From NCBI GenBank assembly GCA_002422285.1, contig DIUF01000061.1:1-17212 (forward strand): a stretch of DNA of 17,212 bases, in the 5' to 3' direction. The translations under genes were made by a program, and so were the position numbers. This stretch comes from Flavobacteriales bacterium UBA6165 (GTDB taxonomy: Bacteria; Bacteroidota; Bacteroidia; Flavobacteriales_D; Crocinitomicaceae). Within the stretch, counting starts at the first letter, position 1. Each line of letters opens with the position of its first letter. Below the pieces are notes generated by a model. It did no database searches, had not been told where the DNA came from, and was given only the letters and a program-made list of their open reading frames with translations. Positions 8,146 to 15,201 of the stretch are shown here, piece after piece.

Positions 8146-8395
8146 TATTTCTGCCAGATGCCGATGCTGAATTGCATTATTGGGTAAAAACAGGAAATAA
8201 AACCATTCTTAAAACGATTACTCAACTTATTGTTACTATTCAAAATGACCCTTTCACTGGACTAGGTAAACCAGAACCACTAAAACATAAGCTGCTGGTC
8301 TGTGGTCAAGAAGAATCAATAAAGAACACCGTTTGGTTTATGAAGTTTTGGATGAAAAGATCTTAATACATTCAGTTAAAGGTCATTATTTTTAG
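8136..8395 (+). pseudogene. yoeB: YoeB-family mRNA interferase toxin, frameshifted
   Basis: The first 53 residues match YoeB toxins, including the G-K-P-E-P-L-K-H block (the glutamate corresponds to catalytic E46 of E. coli YoeB). After codon CTG at 8292-8294 the frame breaks. Reading on from GGT at 8297 restores W-S-R-R-I-N-K-E-H-R-L-V-Y-E-V and the terminal G-H-Y-F, with stop TAG at 8393-8395. The two stray bases CT at 8295-8296 look like a serine-type codon (the usual L-S-G) that lost one base. In the actual frame the product ends at 8366 as a 76-residue protein lacking the counterparts of catalytic R65, H83 and Y84, so it should be inactive. A sequencing error at one base is possible. When intact, the family cleaves mRNA at the ribosome. 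Confidence 0.85.
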
Positions 8396-8402
8396 AAATG
8401 TT

Positions 8403-8497
8403 CTGGCAAAATCGCCAAAACCAAAAACATAGTGATGGATGTGTTTGACGACATGGTTGTTTTTCGAGGACTGGTGCGGGAAGAGGAGGAGGTTTGA
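8403..8497 (+). pseudogene. Direct repeat copy 2: remnant of a second clpB 3' end
   Basis: 95 bp collinear with 7786-7880. The clpB reading frame and TGA stop are preserved, with five silent codon changes and four replacements (D to A, V to I, P to L, V to E). Upstream homology stops a few bases after the toxin stop codon. It is too short to be expressed as ClpB and ends 1 nt before the stop of the converging lipoprotein gene. The largely conservative differences suggest a tail from a related clpB allele rather than a fresh copy of the neighbour; this is inference. Confidence 0.85.
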
Positions 8498-8498
8498 A

Positions 8499-9551
8499 TC
8501 AATCCAAATCTAAAATTTTAATTTTCTTGGTTTCCAAATCAATGAGTTGTATGCGATGCCTTAAACCTGTTGGCGGCGCAATACTACCGTCTGCTTCAAA
8601 AACATTAAACTTATCCACACGTTCTGCCACCAAGTATTTGCCATCGGGCGAGGCATCAATGGTTTGGATCCAATTGGCGTAGTATTGTGGGCGGAAGAGC
8701 TCGTAGGAGCCGTCAGATACTTTTACCTTAAAGATTTCTCCTATGGCGTAATGAGACAAATAAAAGTATTGACTATCATGAGACCAACATCTAGAATTTG
8801 CGTAGTTTGGGAATTCAGAAACTTCGATTATTGGAATAAAATTAAAAGGGCTTTCGTCGAGGTGGGTGTGAACCCAATACCAAATATTGTCAATAATCTT
8901 TTCGGTCAATAATTTGTTGCTTGTCGAAATTTTTGTAACAAAAACTGGAAAACTCTGTGGGTCACTACTACCAAAAGTAATAGTATCCACAGAAAGGTTT
9001 GACAAGGATTTTCTAAGCCACTTTCCGTTTTGTCCTAAATTTGCAGAATATCCCCAATACAAATAATTACCATCAGCGGACCACTGAGGGCACAAATTTG
9101 CACTATTTTGAGTAAACTGCACAAGCCCAGTGCCATCATCTTTTACCAAATAAATTTGATAAGATGGGTAATGTACAAAAGCAATCCAACCTTGGCTGCT
9201 CCAAGCGGGTTCTTCAATAACGCGCATACCATTGGTAAGAATTGTTTTTTGAGTAGTTTTAAGGTTGTATTTTACCAGTTGTTGCAGGTTAGCCTCACTA
9301 TTTTCGTAGTAATATACAATTTCGTCAGGATTACTCGGATTAAACTGAGGAACACGGTATTGATATTTGTAGTTTGTAAAATATGGAGTAACAGTTTGCG
9401 GATTAACAAAATCGCTTTCGGTGGGCTCTTCCATCCAACCATGCTCAAGGTCGTTGTAGGGAGGCTCAAAGGGGAAAGGTGTCTTGTCTTTTTTGCAGGA
9501 AATTATTCCTACACAAGCAAGTAAAAAAGATATGTGCCATAGCTTTTTCAT
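8499..9551 (-). CDS. TolB-like beta-propeller lipoprotein, paralogue 1
   Basis: 350 residues from the ATG at 9551 (a TTG one codon upstream is also in frame). A lipoprotein signal peptide ends in V-G-I-I-S-C with the lipidated cysteine at 19, followed by K-K-D-K. The rest resembles PD40/TolB-type propeller blades: W-S-S-Q-G-W-I-A-F, W-S-A-D-G-N-Y-L-Y-W, W-S-H-D-S-Q-Y-F and A-S-P-D-G-K-Y-L-V each mark a blade, with K-D-D-G-T-G-type turns between. It is anchored to a membrane, probably the outer one; the binding partner is unknown. It is the tandem copy of the gene just upstream and overlaps its stop (TGATG), so translation is probably coupled. The first 155 and last 95 residues are nearly the same as in the paralogue, while about 155-255 has diverged strongly. 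It converges on the clpB remnant with a 1-nt gap. Confidence 0.85.
   Translation of the reverse strand: MKKLWHISFLLACVGIISCKKDKTPFPFEPPYNDLEHGWMEEPTESDFVNPQTVTPYFTNYKYQYRVPQFNPSNPDEIVYYYENSEANLQQLVKYNLKTTQKTILTNGMRVIEEPAWSSQGWIAFVHYPSYQIYLVKDDGTGLVQFTQNSANLCPQWSADGNYLYWGYSANLGQNGKWLRKSLSNLSVDTITFGSSDPQSFPVFVTKISTSNKLLTEKIIDNIWYWVHTHLDESPFNFIPIIEVSEFPNYANSRCWSHDSQYFYLSHYAIGEIFKVKVSDGSYELFRPQYYANWIQTIDASPDGKYLVAERVDKFNVFEADGSIAPPTGLRHRIQLIDLETKKIKILDLD
9228..9381. repeat. 154-bp perfect repeat, copy in paralogue 1
   Basis: Identical base for base to 10283-10436 at an offset of 1055 bp. It lies inside the 5' third of the two lipoprotein genes, whose flanking coding sequence does contain mismatches. 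Confidence 0.93.
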
Positions 9552-10603
9552 CAATCCAAATCTAAAATTTTAATCTTTTTTGTTTCCAAATCAATGAGTT
9601 GAATTCTATGCCTCAAACCTGTTGGCGGTGCAATGCTACCATCTTCCTCAAAAACATTAAACATATCCACACGTTCTGCAACCAAGTATTTACCATCAGG
9701 CGAGGCATCAATGGTTTGTATCCAATTGGCGTAATATTGCGGGCGGAAGAGCTCGTATGTGCCGTCTGAGACTCGAACTTTGTATATTTTACCTGTTGAA
9801 TAGTAAGATAGAAAAAAGTATTCACTGCTGTGGGACCAGCAATAAAACATAGCATTATAATCATCAATTGTCATAAAATCTACAATGGGGTGTAAGTTTA
9901 AATTAGGATTATTCAAATTATGAGAAGCATAATATCCTGAATTATTGAAAGACATTTTAACCAGCATCTGATTATTTCGAGATATTTTTCTATCGCGTGA
10001 AACATGATTATAATTAGGGTCGTTCATGTGAATAATTGTATCAGAAAGACTCAAATTGATACTCTGTTTCAGCAAGTTTCTCAAATTTCCTAAAACGGGT
10101 TCATAGGAATATGTTAAACAGCTTCCATCTGAAACCCAAGCGGGGTATAAGTTCGCACTATTTTCCGTAAACTGCATAAGCCCCGTACCATCATCTTTCA
10201 CCAAATAAATTTGATAAGAGGGGTAATGTGCAAAAGCTATCCAGCCTTGGCTGCTCCAAGAAGGTTCTTCAATAATGCGCAGACCATTGGTAAGAATTGT
10301 TTTTTGAGTAGTTTTAAGGTTGTATTTTACCAGTTGTTGCAGGTTAGCCTCACTATTTTCGTAGTAATATACAATTTCGTCAGGATTACTCGGATTAAAC
10401 TGAGGAACACGGTATTGATATTTGTAGTTTGTAAAAAATGGAGTGACAGTTTGAGGATTAACAAAATCACTTTCAGTTGGTTCGTCCATCCAGCCGTGTT
10501 CGAGGTCGTTGTATGCAGGTTCTAAGGGAAAAGGTGTCTTATCTTTTTTACAAGAGGTTAAAAGTATAAGCCCTAACAAAGTCAATGAAGATAGCCGTTT
10601 CAT
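9551..10603 (-). CDS. TolB-like beta-propeller lipoprotein, paralogue 2
   Basis: 350 residues with a lipoprotein signal peptide ending L-I-L-L-T-S-C (C18) then K-K-D-K. Blade signatures W-S-S-Q-G-W-I-A-F, W-V-S-D-G-S-C-L, W-S-H-S-S-E-Y-F and A-S-P-D-G-K-Y-L-V indicate a PD40/TolB-like propeller. It starts 4 nt after the stop of the S8 protease gene and its TGA overlaps the ATG of paralogue 1 by 1 nt, so the three genes form an operon. Compared with paralogue 1, both ends are highly conserved and include a 154-bp stretch of perfect DNA identity, while the centre differs greatly. Function is unknown; the protein could hold or assist the secreted protease at the surface, but only the gene order suggests this. 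Confidence 0.85.
   Translation of the reverse strand: MKRLSSLTLLGLILLTSCKKDKTPFPLEPAYNDLEHGWMDEPTESDFVNPQTVTPFFTNYKYQYRVPQFNPSNPDEIVYYYENSEANLQQLVKYNLKTTQKTILTNGLRIIEEPSWSSQGWIAFAHYPSYQIYLVKDDGTGLMQFTENSANLYPAWVSDGSCLTYSYEPVLGNLRNLLKQSINLSLSDTIIHMNDPNYNHVSRDRKISRNNQMLVKMSFNNSGYYASHNLNNPNLNLHPIVDFMTIDDYNAMFYCWSHSSEYFFLSYYSTGKIYKVRVSDGTYELFRPQYYANWIQTIDASPDGKYLVAERVDMFNVFEEDGSIAPPTGLRHRIQLIDLETKKIKILDLD
10283..10436. repeat. 154-bp perfect repeat, copy in paralogue 2
   Basis: Partner of 9228-9381. Complete identity over this block, against roughly 88% at the 3' ends and little similarity in the middle, points to recent gene conversion or recombination between the paralogues. Confidence 0.93.
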
Positions 10604-10607
10604 AATC

Positions 10608-13600
10608 TTAAAGTTTTACAAAATTTCTAATGACCATCTGATTTCCATACATAATCCTACAGACGTAAAAACCTGCTTCAAGGTTGGAAATATCTATATG
10701 TTGGGATGCGTCTGCCGAATTGACTTGCATCACTTTTTGTCCGGTGAGATTGATGAATTCGATTTGGCTTGGTGCGTCACCCAAACCTGTTATAAAAAGC
10801 TGTTGACTGTTATTCGGATTGGGGTAGAGCGTTACATCAGCAAATTCATCATTCTCCTCAACGCTCAGTGAGATATTCGTTTTTACATGAAGGGAAAACG
10901 CAGCACGAGCATCATCAGGATGAACGGGCAACCATAAATCCATTGGATTGCCATTACCGTCATCAGTGATGTGGTAACAATAGCTGGATGTGGTAACTGT
11001 AATCAATCTTTCTGCACCTTGCTCTGTTTCATTGTAAGTGTATGATAACCAAGGGGCGCAAAACTGATTGGTACTGTTGTTAAATCCATCTGTTGAGCTA
11101 GGACGATCCCAATGGTCAACAACGGTATGTTCAATCGGAATGGTCATTTCAAAATCCTGCTCAACCAAATAGCGGTCTGCAACATAATTGCCCGAGCTCA
11201 AATCATAGATATTATCTTGTATGAGCATGTTTACATCAGTTGCATCTAGGGTCGTTGTTTTATCAACGGCTTCATTGCTGTGTAGCACATAATAGTAGGG
11301 TAAAGTAATGTTGAGCACTGCCAAACCTGCATTGATACGACCATAACCAGAAATCACGTCCCATCCAACTTGATAAGGAAAATTGCCAACTTGATCAGTT
11401 GCAGTCTTCTTCAAAACATTCTCAACATCTTCATGGGTGATGTCGTTGGGGTAGTTTTGTTCATTATTAAGTAGGTTGTGTTGTCCGTGCATAATGGCTG
11501 CTGTGCCAGCAACGTGAGGAGTTGCGAAAGAGGTTCCGGGAGCATTGTGATCACACTGCGAACCGTTTCCATAAGCATGAGCAGCGGTATACACATCTTG
11601 TGATCCTGGAGCTATGAAGTCTAAGTCGGAACCATGAATTGAGAATCCAGCAGTTGCTCCAGATTGGTCGTTGGCTCCTACCTTCATTATCCAATTTTCA
11701 TCGTACGAAGCAGGATATAAAATACTTACTGCGACTTGATTATTTTGTCCAATGTTACCGCTGGCACATACAAGCATTGAATTATTCACAAAGGCAACAT
11801 TCACAGCTTTTTTCAAAGTGACAGATGGTAAAACAGAGCCCCAGCTGTGGTTTTGTATGTGCAATCCAAATCCATAGCCAGTATTTGGACTATTAATTGC
11901 TCCTTCAACAATTGCTTCAGCAGCTTGTGAATATAGAATAGGAACAATGTCTTCAGGAGGAAGTGATGTTTTTAGTCTCATGTCGTAAAGTGAGCAACCT
12001 CTTTGCTCAGGATCATTGTCAAAATCTCCACCTGCTACTCCCGCTGTACAAGAGTAGTTGTTTCTAATTCCTCCTAAAACACTTGCAACTGCGGTACCAT
12101 GAACAAAACTTCCACTATCGCCGAGCAAAAAAACATAATTACTGGGTGAGCCACCATTTAAAATAGTATAATCTTTACCTCCTGCTATTTTTGAGTCTTC
12201 AAACGATGCATTGTTCCCGAAAGTCATTCCTTGAAATTCAACATGGTTCCATCTAATTCCATTGTCGTAAACACCTGCTTTTGTGTATTCTTTACCGACT
12301 GCACCTAATTCCCATGCTAGCTCTATGTTAATACCATGAGATGGGGAGTTTAACCCACTGTGGTAGTTAACATCATTTGGTGTTGATGCCAAAAAACCAA
12401 ACCCATTCACCTCCCCATAATGCACCATGGGTTTCATAGTATTCAAACTATCTATAGCCTCAAACAAATCATATTCTTCAGGAAACATCACCGAAAGCGT
12501 TGCCCAAAATGCTGGAACGGGAATCGTGTCTCCCAAGCGCGTTATGGATAAAGAATCTGCAGTGGTCATTCTGCGGAATATCTTAAATGTCGGCAAACGC
12601 CCCGCATCAAAAGGAAATTTGGCGTTTAACGAATCAATCACATATTCATGCACAAAGTTTTTCAATAAACCTGCGTCAAAGTTCTTTTTGTCCACGGCAT
12701 CGAAATTCATAGCGCTTTTGTCGAATCGTACAATCAATTCATTTTGGTTGTAAACTGGCACACTGTCTATGTAAACAGGTATAATCGGTTTCTCATATAC
12801 ACTATACTTAAATGTCACATTTCTATAATTCCCCATTGTGTCTTGCATCTGCCCAACCACAATTAAATTCTCATCCAAATCAATACCCATGGCTGTTGGT
12901 TTGTCGTTCAATCCAAATTGGCTTTCAAAAGATTTTACGGAGAAAATTTGTCCGTCCGCGGTGTAGCCCATGGTAACAATATCAGAATAAGCACTGTTTC
13001 TTGCCGCACCTGTCACAAAAATTCGATCTCCACGAACGACCAGCTGCACGGCTTCGTCGTCTTGGTTGGCCAATCCGTTAAATTCTCTCGACCATTGTAA
13101 GGTACCTGCACTGTTGTATTTCAGAATGGAGTAATTTTTTCCTTGGTTGGGATTTGTTACATAACCCACAGCATAAACGTTGCCTTGAGCATCAGTTTTT
13201 ATTCCGTATCCTTTGTCTTCACCGCTATAGCCATTGAAAGTTTGTTGCCAAAGCAGTTGCAAGTCGTCGTTGAACTTGAGTATTGTAATGTCGTATCCTG
13301 TGTTTAGATTGTTTGTTGCACCAACAACGTAAACATTACCATTGTTGTCTATGGATAAGTCGTTCGCCTCATCAATACCGCTAGAACTATTTCCACCAGT
13401 TCGGCTAAGTCCAACTTGGTTTCCATTAGAGGAATTGTATCGAATTGTAGCAAGTTCCCATTTAATATTTGGTGTTTGTGTTGATTGGCTTGCACCTGTT
13501 ACAATTATGCTTGAACCACTCACTCTAATTTTTGAGGGAACTTCGTTGAGCTGTGCAAAATCATAGCGGGTTGTCCAAAGCTGGTTTCCGTTGTTGGCAT

Positions 13601-14180
13601 TTAACCTGATAGTAACAAAATCGGTAAGGGTATTTGTGCCAGCACTTGTTCCTGTAACGTAAATAGAGCCATTGTTGTCGCCAGTTATTGCTGTTCCTCC
13701 ATCATAAGGTATGGGTGAGCCTCCAAAATTGTAGAAGTATGACCATTGCAAAACTCCAATACTGTTGTATTTCAATACAACCAAATCCAAATTGTTTTGT
13801 GTGGTTTGCGTAGCGCCACCAGTAACATAAACGTTATAAGAGGCATCAACAAAAACATCAGCGCCTATGTCCTCTGCATTTGCACCGCCATTAAAAGATT
13901 GCTCCCAAAGCAAGTCGCCAAATTTGTTGAATTTTTGAATTAAAATATCATTTCCCGAGCTTCCGTTATTCGTAGAACCAACCACATACACATTTCTTTG
14001 GTCGTCTGTTGTAGAAGCATTTTTATAAAAAATCGGCATTGTTCCGCCATCCATGTCCCAAACTTCTGAAAGGTAGAATTGGGTTTGTGAATTTGCTTTA
14101 TAACTGAAAAAAATCAGCATGAAAAACAGGATAGGATAGGATAGGATAGGATAGAGAAAGTAGATGTTTTCATAGCACAT
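10608..14180 (-). CDS. Secreted S8 (subtilisin-like) protease with beta-propeller repeats and T9SS sorting domain; phase-variable start region
   Basis: 1190 residues from the ATG at 14180, the only ATG now in frame with a plausible leader (a TTG at 14222 is too close to the inferred transcription start). A hydrophobic signal segment ends K-A-N-S-Q near residue 32. Residues about 40-470 are SBBP-type repeats (Y-N-S-x-G-x-L-Q-W and V-Y-V-x-G patterns, at least seven times), forming a predicted beta-propeller. The subtilase domain (about 610-940) has its triad in Y-D-N-G (D639), H-G-T-A-V-A (H694) and G-T-S-F-A-T-P-H (S884), with N-H-S-W-G as oxyanion segment. The last 80 residues are a type A T9SS sorting domain (L-Y-P-N-P-N, then I-E-F-I-N-L-T-G-Q and G-F-Y-V-C-R). 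The product should cross the outer membrane by T9SS. The signal-peptide codons are a (CTATC)5 repeat, and a better-looking ATGAAAACA start at 14173 is out of frame. Two lipoprotein genes follow 4 nt downstream. Confidence 0.93.
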   Translation of the reverse strand: MCYENIYFLYPILSYPILFFMLIFFSYKANSQTQFYLSEVWDMDGGTMPIFYKNASTTDDQRNVYVVGSTNNGSSGNDILIQKFNKFGDLLWEQSFNGGANAEDIGADVFVDASYNVYVTGGATQTTQNNLDLVVLKYNSIGVLQWSYFYNFGGSPIPYDGGTAITGDNNGSIYVTGTSAGTNTLTDFVTIRLNANNGNQLWTTRYDFAQLNEVPSKIRVSGSSIIVTGASQSTQTPNIKWELATIRYNSSNGNQVGLSRTGGNSSSGIDEANDLSIDNNGNVYVVGATNNLNTGYDITILKFNDDLQLLWQQTFNGYSGEDKGYGIKTDAQGNVYAVGYVTNPNQGKNYSILKYNSAGTLQWSREFNGLANQDDEAVQLVVRGDRIFVTGAARNSAYSDIVTMGYTADGQIFSVKSFESQFGLNDKPTAMGIDLDENLIVVGQMQDTMGNYRNVTFKYSVYEKPIIPVYIDSVPVYNQNELIVRFDKSAMNFDAVDKKNFDAGLLKNFVHEYVIDSLNAKFPFDAGRLPTFKIFRRMTTADSLSITRLGDTIPVPAFWATLSVMFPEEYDLFEAIDSLNTMKPMVHYGEVNGFGFLASTPNDVNYHSGLNSPSHGINIELAWELGAVGKEYTKAGVYDNGIRWNHVEFQGMTFGNNASFEDSKIAGGKDYTILNGGSPSNYVFLLGDSGSFVHGTAVASVLGGIRNNYSCTAGVAGGDFDNDPEQRGCSLYDMRLKTSLPPEDIVPILYSQAAEAIVEGAINSPNTGYGFGLHIQNHSWGSVLPSVTLKKAVNVAFVNNSMLVCASGNIGQNNQVAVSILYPASYDENWIMKVGANDQSGATAGFSIHGSDLDFIAPGSQDVYTAAHAYGNGSQCDHNAPGTSFATPHVAGTAAIMHGQHNLLNNEQNYPNDITHEDVENVLKKTATDQVGNFPYQVGWDVISGYGRINAGLAVLNITLPYYYVLHSNEAVDKTTTLDATDVNMLIQDNIYDLSSGNYVADRYLVEQDFEMTIPIEHTVVDHWDRPSSTDGFNNSTNQFCAPWLSYTYNETEQGAERLITVTTSSYCYHITDDGNGNPMDLWLPVHPDDARAAFSLHVKTNISLSVEENDEFADVTLYPNPNNSQQLFITGLGDAPSQIEFINLTGQKVMQVNSADASQHIDISNLEAGFYVCRIMYGNQMVIRNFVKL
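14128..14154 (-). repeat. (CTATC)5 pentanucleotide tandem repeat in the signal-peptide codons
   Basis: On the minus strand five perfect CTATC units plus a partial CT lie 19 nt after the second ATG (14173) and 26 nt after the first (14180). The unit length is not a multiple of three, so each gain or loss of a unit moves the frame. Three units encode L-S-Y-P-I, which keeps the signal hydrophobic in either coding frame. With 5 units the ATG at 14180 is in frame; with 4 or 7 the ATG at 14173 would be; with 3 or 6 neither would be. Confidence 0.95.
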
Positions 14181-14232
14181 AAATTTAGAGTGAAGCAAGA
14201 AAAAAACGCATAATAGAAACAAAACGTTGGAG

Positions 14233-14264
14233 CGAAGCTAGTCTATCGTATCCAAAAAAGCAAC
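14233..14264 (-). promoter_or_regulatory. Candidate promoter for the protease-lipoprotein operon
   Basis: Minus strand: GTTG at 14264-14261, a 20-nt spacer, then TAGCTTCG at 14240-14233. This is a one-mismatch match at each element to TTTG...TAnnTTTG and has the same TTCG ending as the ktrB promoter. The transcript would start near 14227 with a leader of about 47-54 nt before the two ATGs. Confidence 0.4.
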
Positions 14265-14434
14265 TTTTTTTGGATTTTAACAAGCTTGGGCTTTTTGACG
14301 TGCGGGTATTTGAAATAGTAAGAAAGACCAAATATGCTGTTCACTATCCCGATTTTTCCGTTTTCAGAGAGTTCTGAATGATTTTCACCGACCCATTGCT
14401 CATTTCTTTTCCTTTTCCCCAACCTTATTCCGTT
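14243..14434 (-). pseudogene. Possible remnant: C-terminal end of an outer-membrane beta-barrel gene
   Basis: A 63-codon minus-strand frame is open from 14434 to the TAG at 14243-14245 but has no good start codon. Its translation contains N-S-I-F-G-L-S-Y-Y-F followed by K-Y-P-H-V-K-K-P-K, which looks like the aromatic last strand of a Bacteroidota outer-membrane barrel plus a basic tail. It is cut off 33 nt before the divergent gldF start. It may be a gene remnant left by a rearrangement, or chance. The rest of the 14181-14466 interval holds only the two candidate promoters and an AT-rich hairpin at 14251-14274. Confidence 0.3.
14251..14274. other. AT-rich inverted repeat in the divergent intergenic region
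   Basis: TCCAAAAAAG and CTTTTTTTGGA are separated by CAA, with one unpaired T, followed on the plus strand by TTTTAA. The stem has only four G-C pairs. It may terminate the possible barrel remnant or do nothing; it overlaps the candidate protease promoter. Confidence 0.35.
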
Positions 14435-14443
14435 TCAAACCGT

Positions 14444-14451
14444 TATTTTTG
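14444..14451 (+). promoter_or_regulatory. Candidate -7 element for the gldFG operon
   Basis: TATTTTTG is a perfect TAnnTTTG match 15 nt before the ATG at 14467. No TTTG was found at the expected distance upstream, and the leader would be only about 10 nt, so support is limited. Confidence 0.3.
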
Positions 14452-14466
14452 GGCCAAATTCTGAAT

Positions 14467-15198
14467 ATGCTTGCATTATATCTGAAAGAAGTCAGAGGTT
14501 TTTTAAGTTCGATTATCGGCTATGTGTTCATGTCGATATTTTTGTTGTCCACCGGAATTTTCTTGTGGATTGTGAGCTACGACACCAATTTGTTGGAGGC
14601 TAAAATTGCGGATTTAATTCCGTTTTTCAATTTAGCACCCACCATTTTTTTGATACTCATCCCAGCCATCACGATGCGCTCTTTCGCGGAGGAACGCAGA
14701 ACTGGCACCATTGAGTTGTTGTTTACCAAACCGTTGTTCGAATGGCAAATCGTAATGGCGAAATTTTTGGCGGGCACTACTTTGGTGTTTATTAGTGTTT
14801 TGCCTACATTCATTTATTTTTTCTCCGTATATCAATTGGCAGACCCTGTTGGTAACATGGATTTTGGAGCAACAGTGACTTCCTTTATTGGTTTGCTTTT
14901 GTTGGGCGCATGTTTTGTGTCTATCGGTTTGTTTGCTAGTTCATTGACACAATCTCAAATTGTAGCATTCATCATCGCGATGTTTGGCACTTGGATGCTT
15001 TTTGAAGGCTTGGATCTTTTAGGTTCGTTCAATGTTTTGGGTAAACTGGATTATGTGATCCGTTACATTGGTATCAAATCGCATTATACTTCCATCATGA
15101 AAGGTGTGGTTGACAGCCGCGATGTGATATATTTTCTTTCGTTGATGGTGCTGTTTTTATTCGCCACAATTACTGTTGTTAAAGGTCAAAAGCGTTAG
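14467..15198 (+). CDS. gldF: Gliding-motility ABC transporter permease GldF
   Basis: 243 residues from the ATG at 14467; a TTG at 14449 overlaps the candidate promoter and is not preferred. The protein is an ABC-2 type permease with about six membrane helices. The first follows the typical S-x-I-G-Y-V-F-M-S-I-F-L opening, and the cytosolic loop F-A-E-E-R-R-T-G-T-I-E-L-L (about 74-86) with the next segment T-K-P-L-F-E-W-Q matches the family pattern of GldF. In Flavobacterium johnsoniae GldF works with GldG and the ATPase GldA in gliding motility. The ATPase gene is not in this window, as is usual in flavobacteria where gldA is elsewhere. The stop is 3 nt before gldG, so the two are translationally linked. 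The transported substrate is not known. Confidence 0.9.
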   Translation: MLALYLKEVRGFLSSIIGYVFMSIFLLSTGIFLWIVSYDTNLLEAKIADLIPFFNLAPTIFLILIPAITMRSFAEERRTGTIELLFTKPLFEWQIVMAKFLAGTTLVFISVLPTFIYFFSVYQLADPVGNMDFGATVTSFIGLLLLGACFVSIGLFASSLTQSQIVAFIIAMFGTWMLFEGLDLLGSFNVLGKLDYVIRYIGIKSHYTSIMKGVVDSRDVIYFLSLMVLFLFATITVVKGQKR

Positions 15199-15201
15199 GA
15201 T

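Noticed and set aside
7881..8402. Insertion sequence between the clpB tails
   Set aside because: There are no terminal inverted repeats and no transposase or integrase; only a TA pair is present.
8494..9524. Several plus-strand open frames opposite the lipoprotein genes
   Set aside because: They are antisense to two clearly coding, paralogous lipoproteins and have no domain-like sequence of their own.
14128..14154. CRISPR-like or satellite array
   Set aside because: The units are 5 bp with no spacers; it is a simple tandem repeat inside a coding region.
14181..14222. Upstream TTG start for the S8 protease (14222)
   Set aside because: It would fall about 5 nt after the inferred transcription start, and the added residues do not form a better signal peptide.
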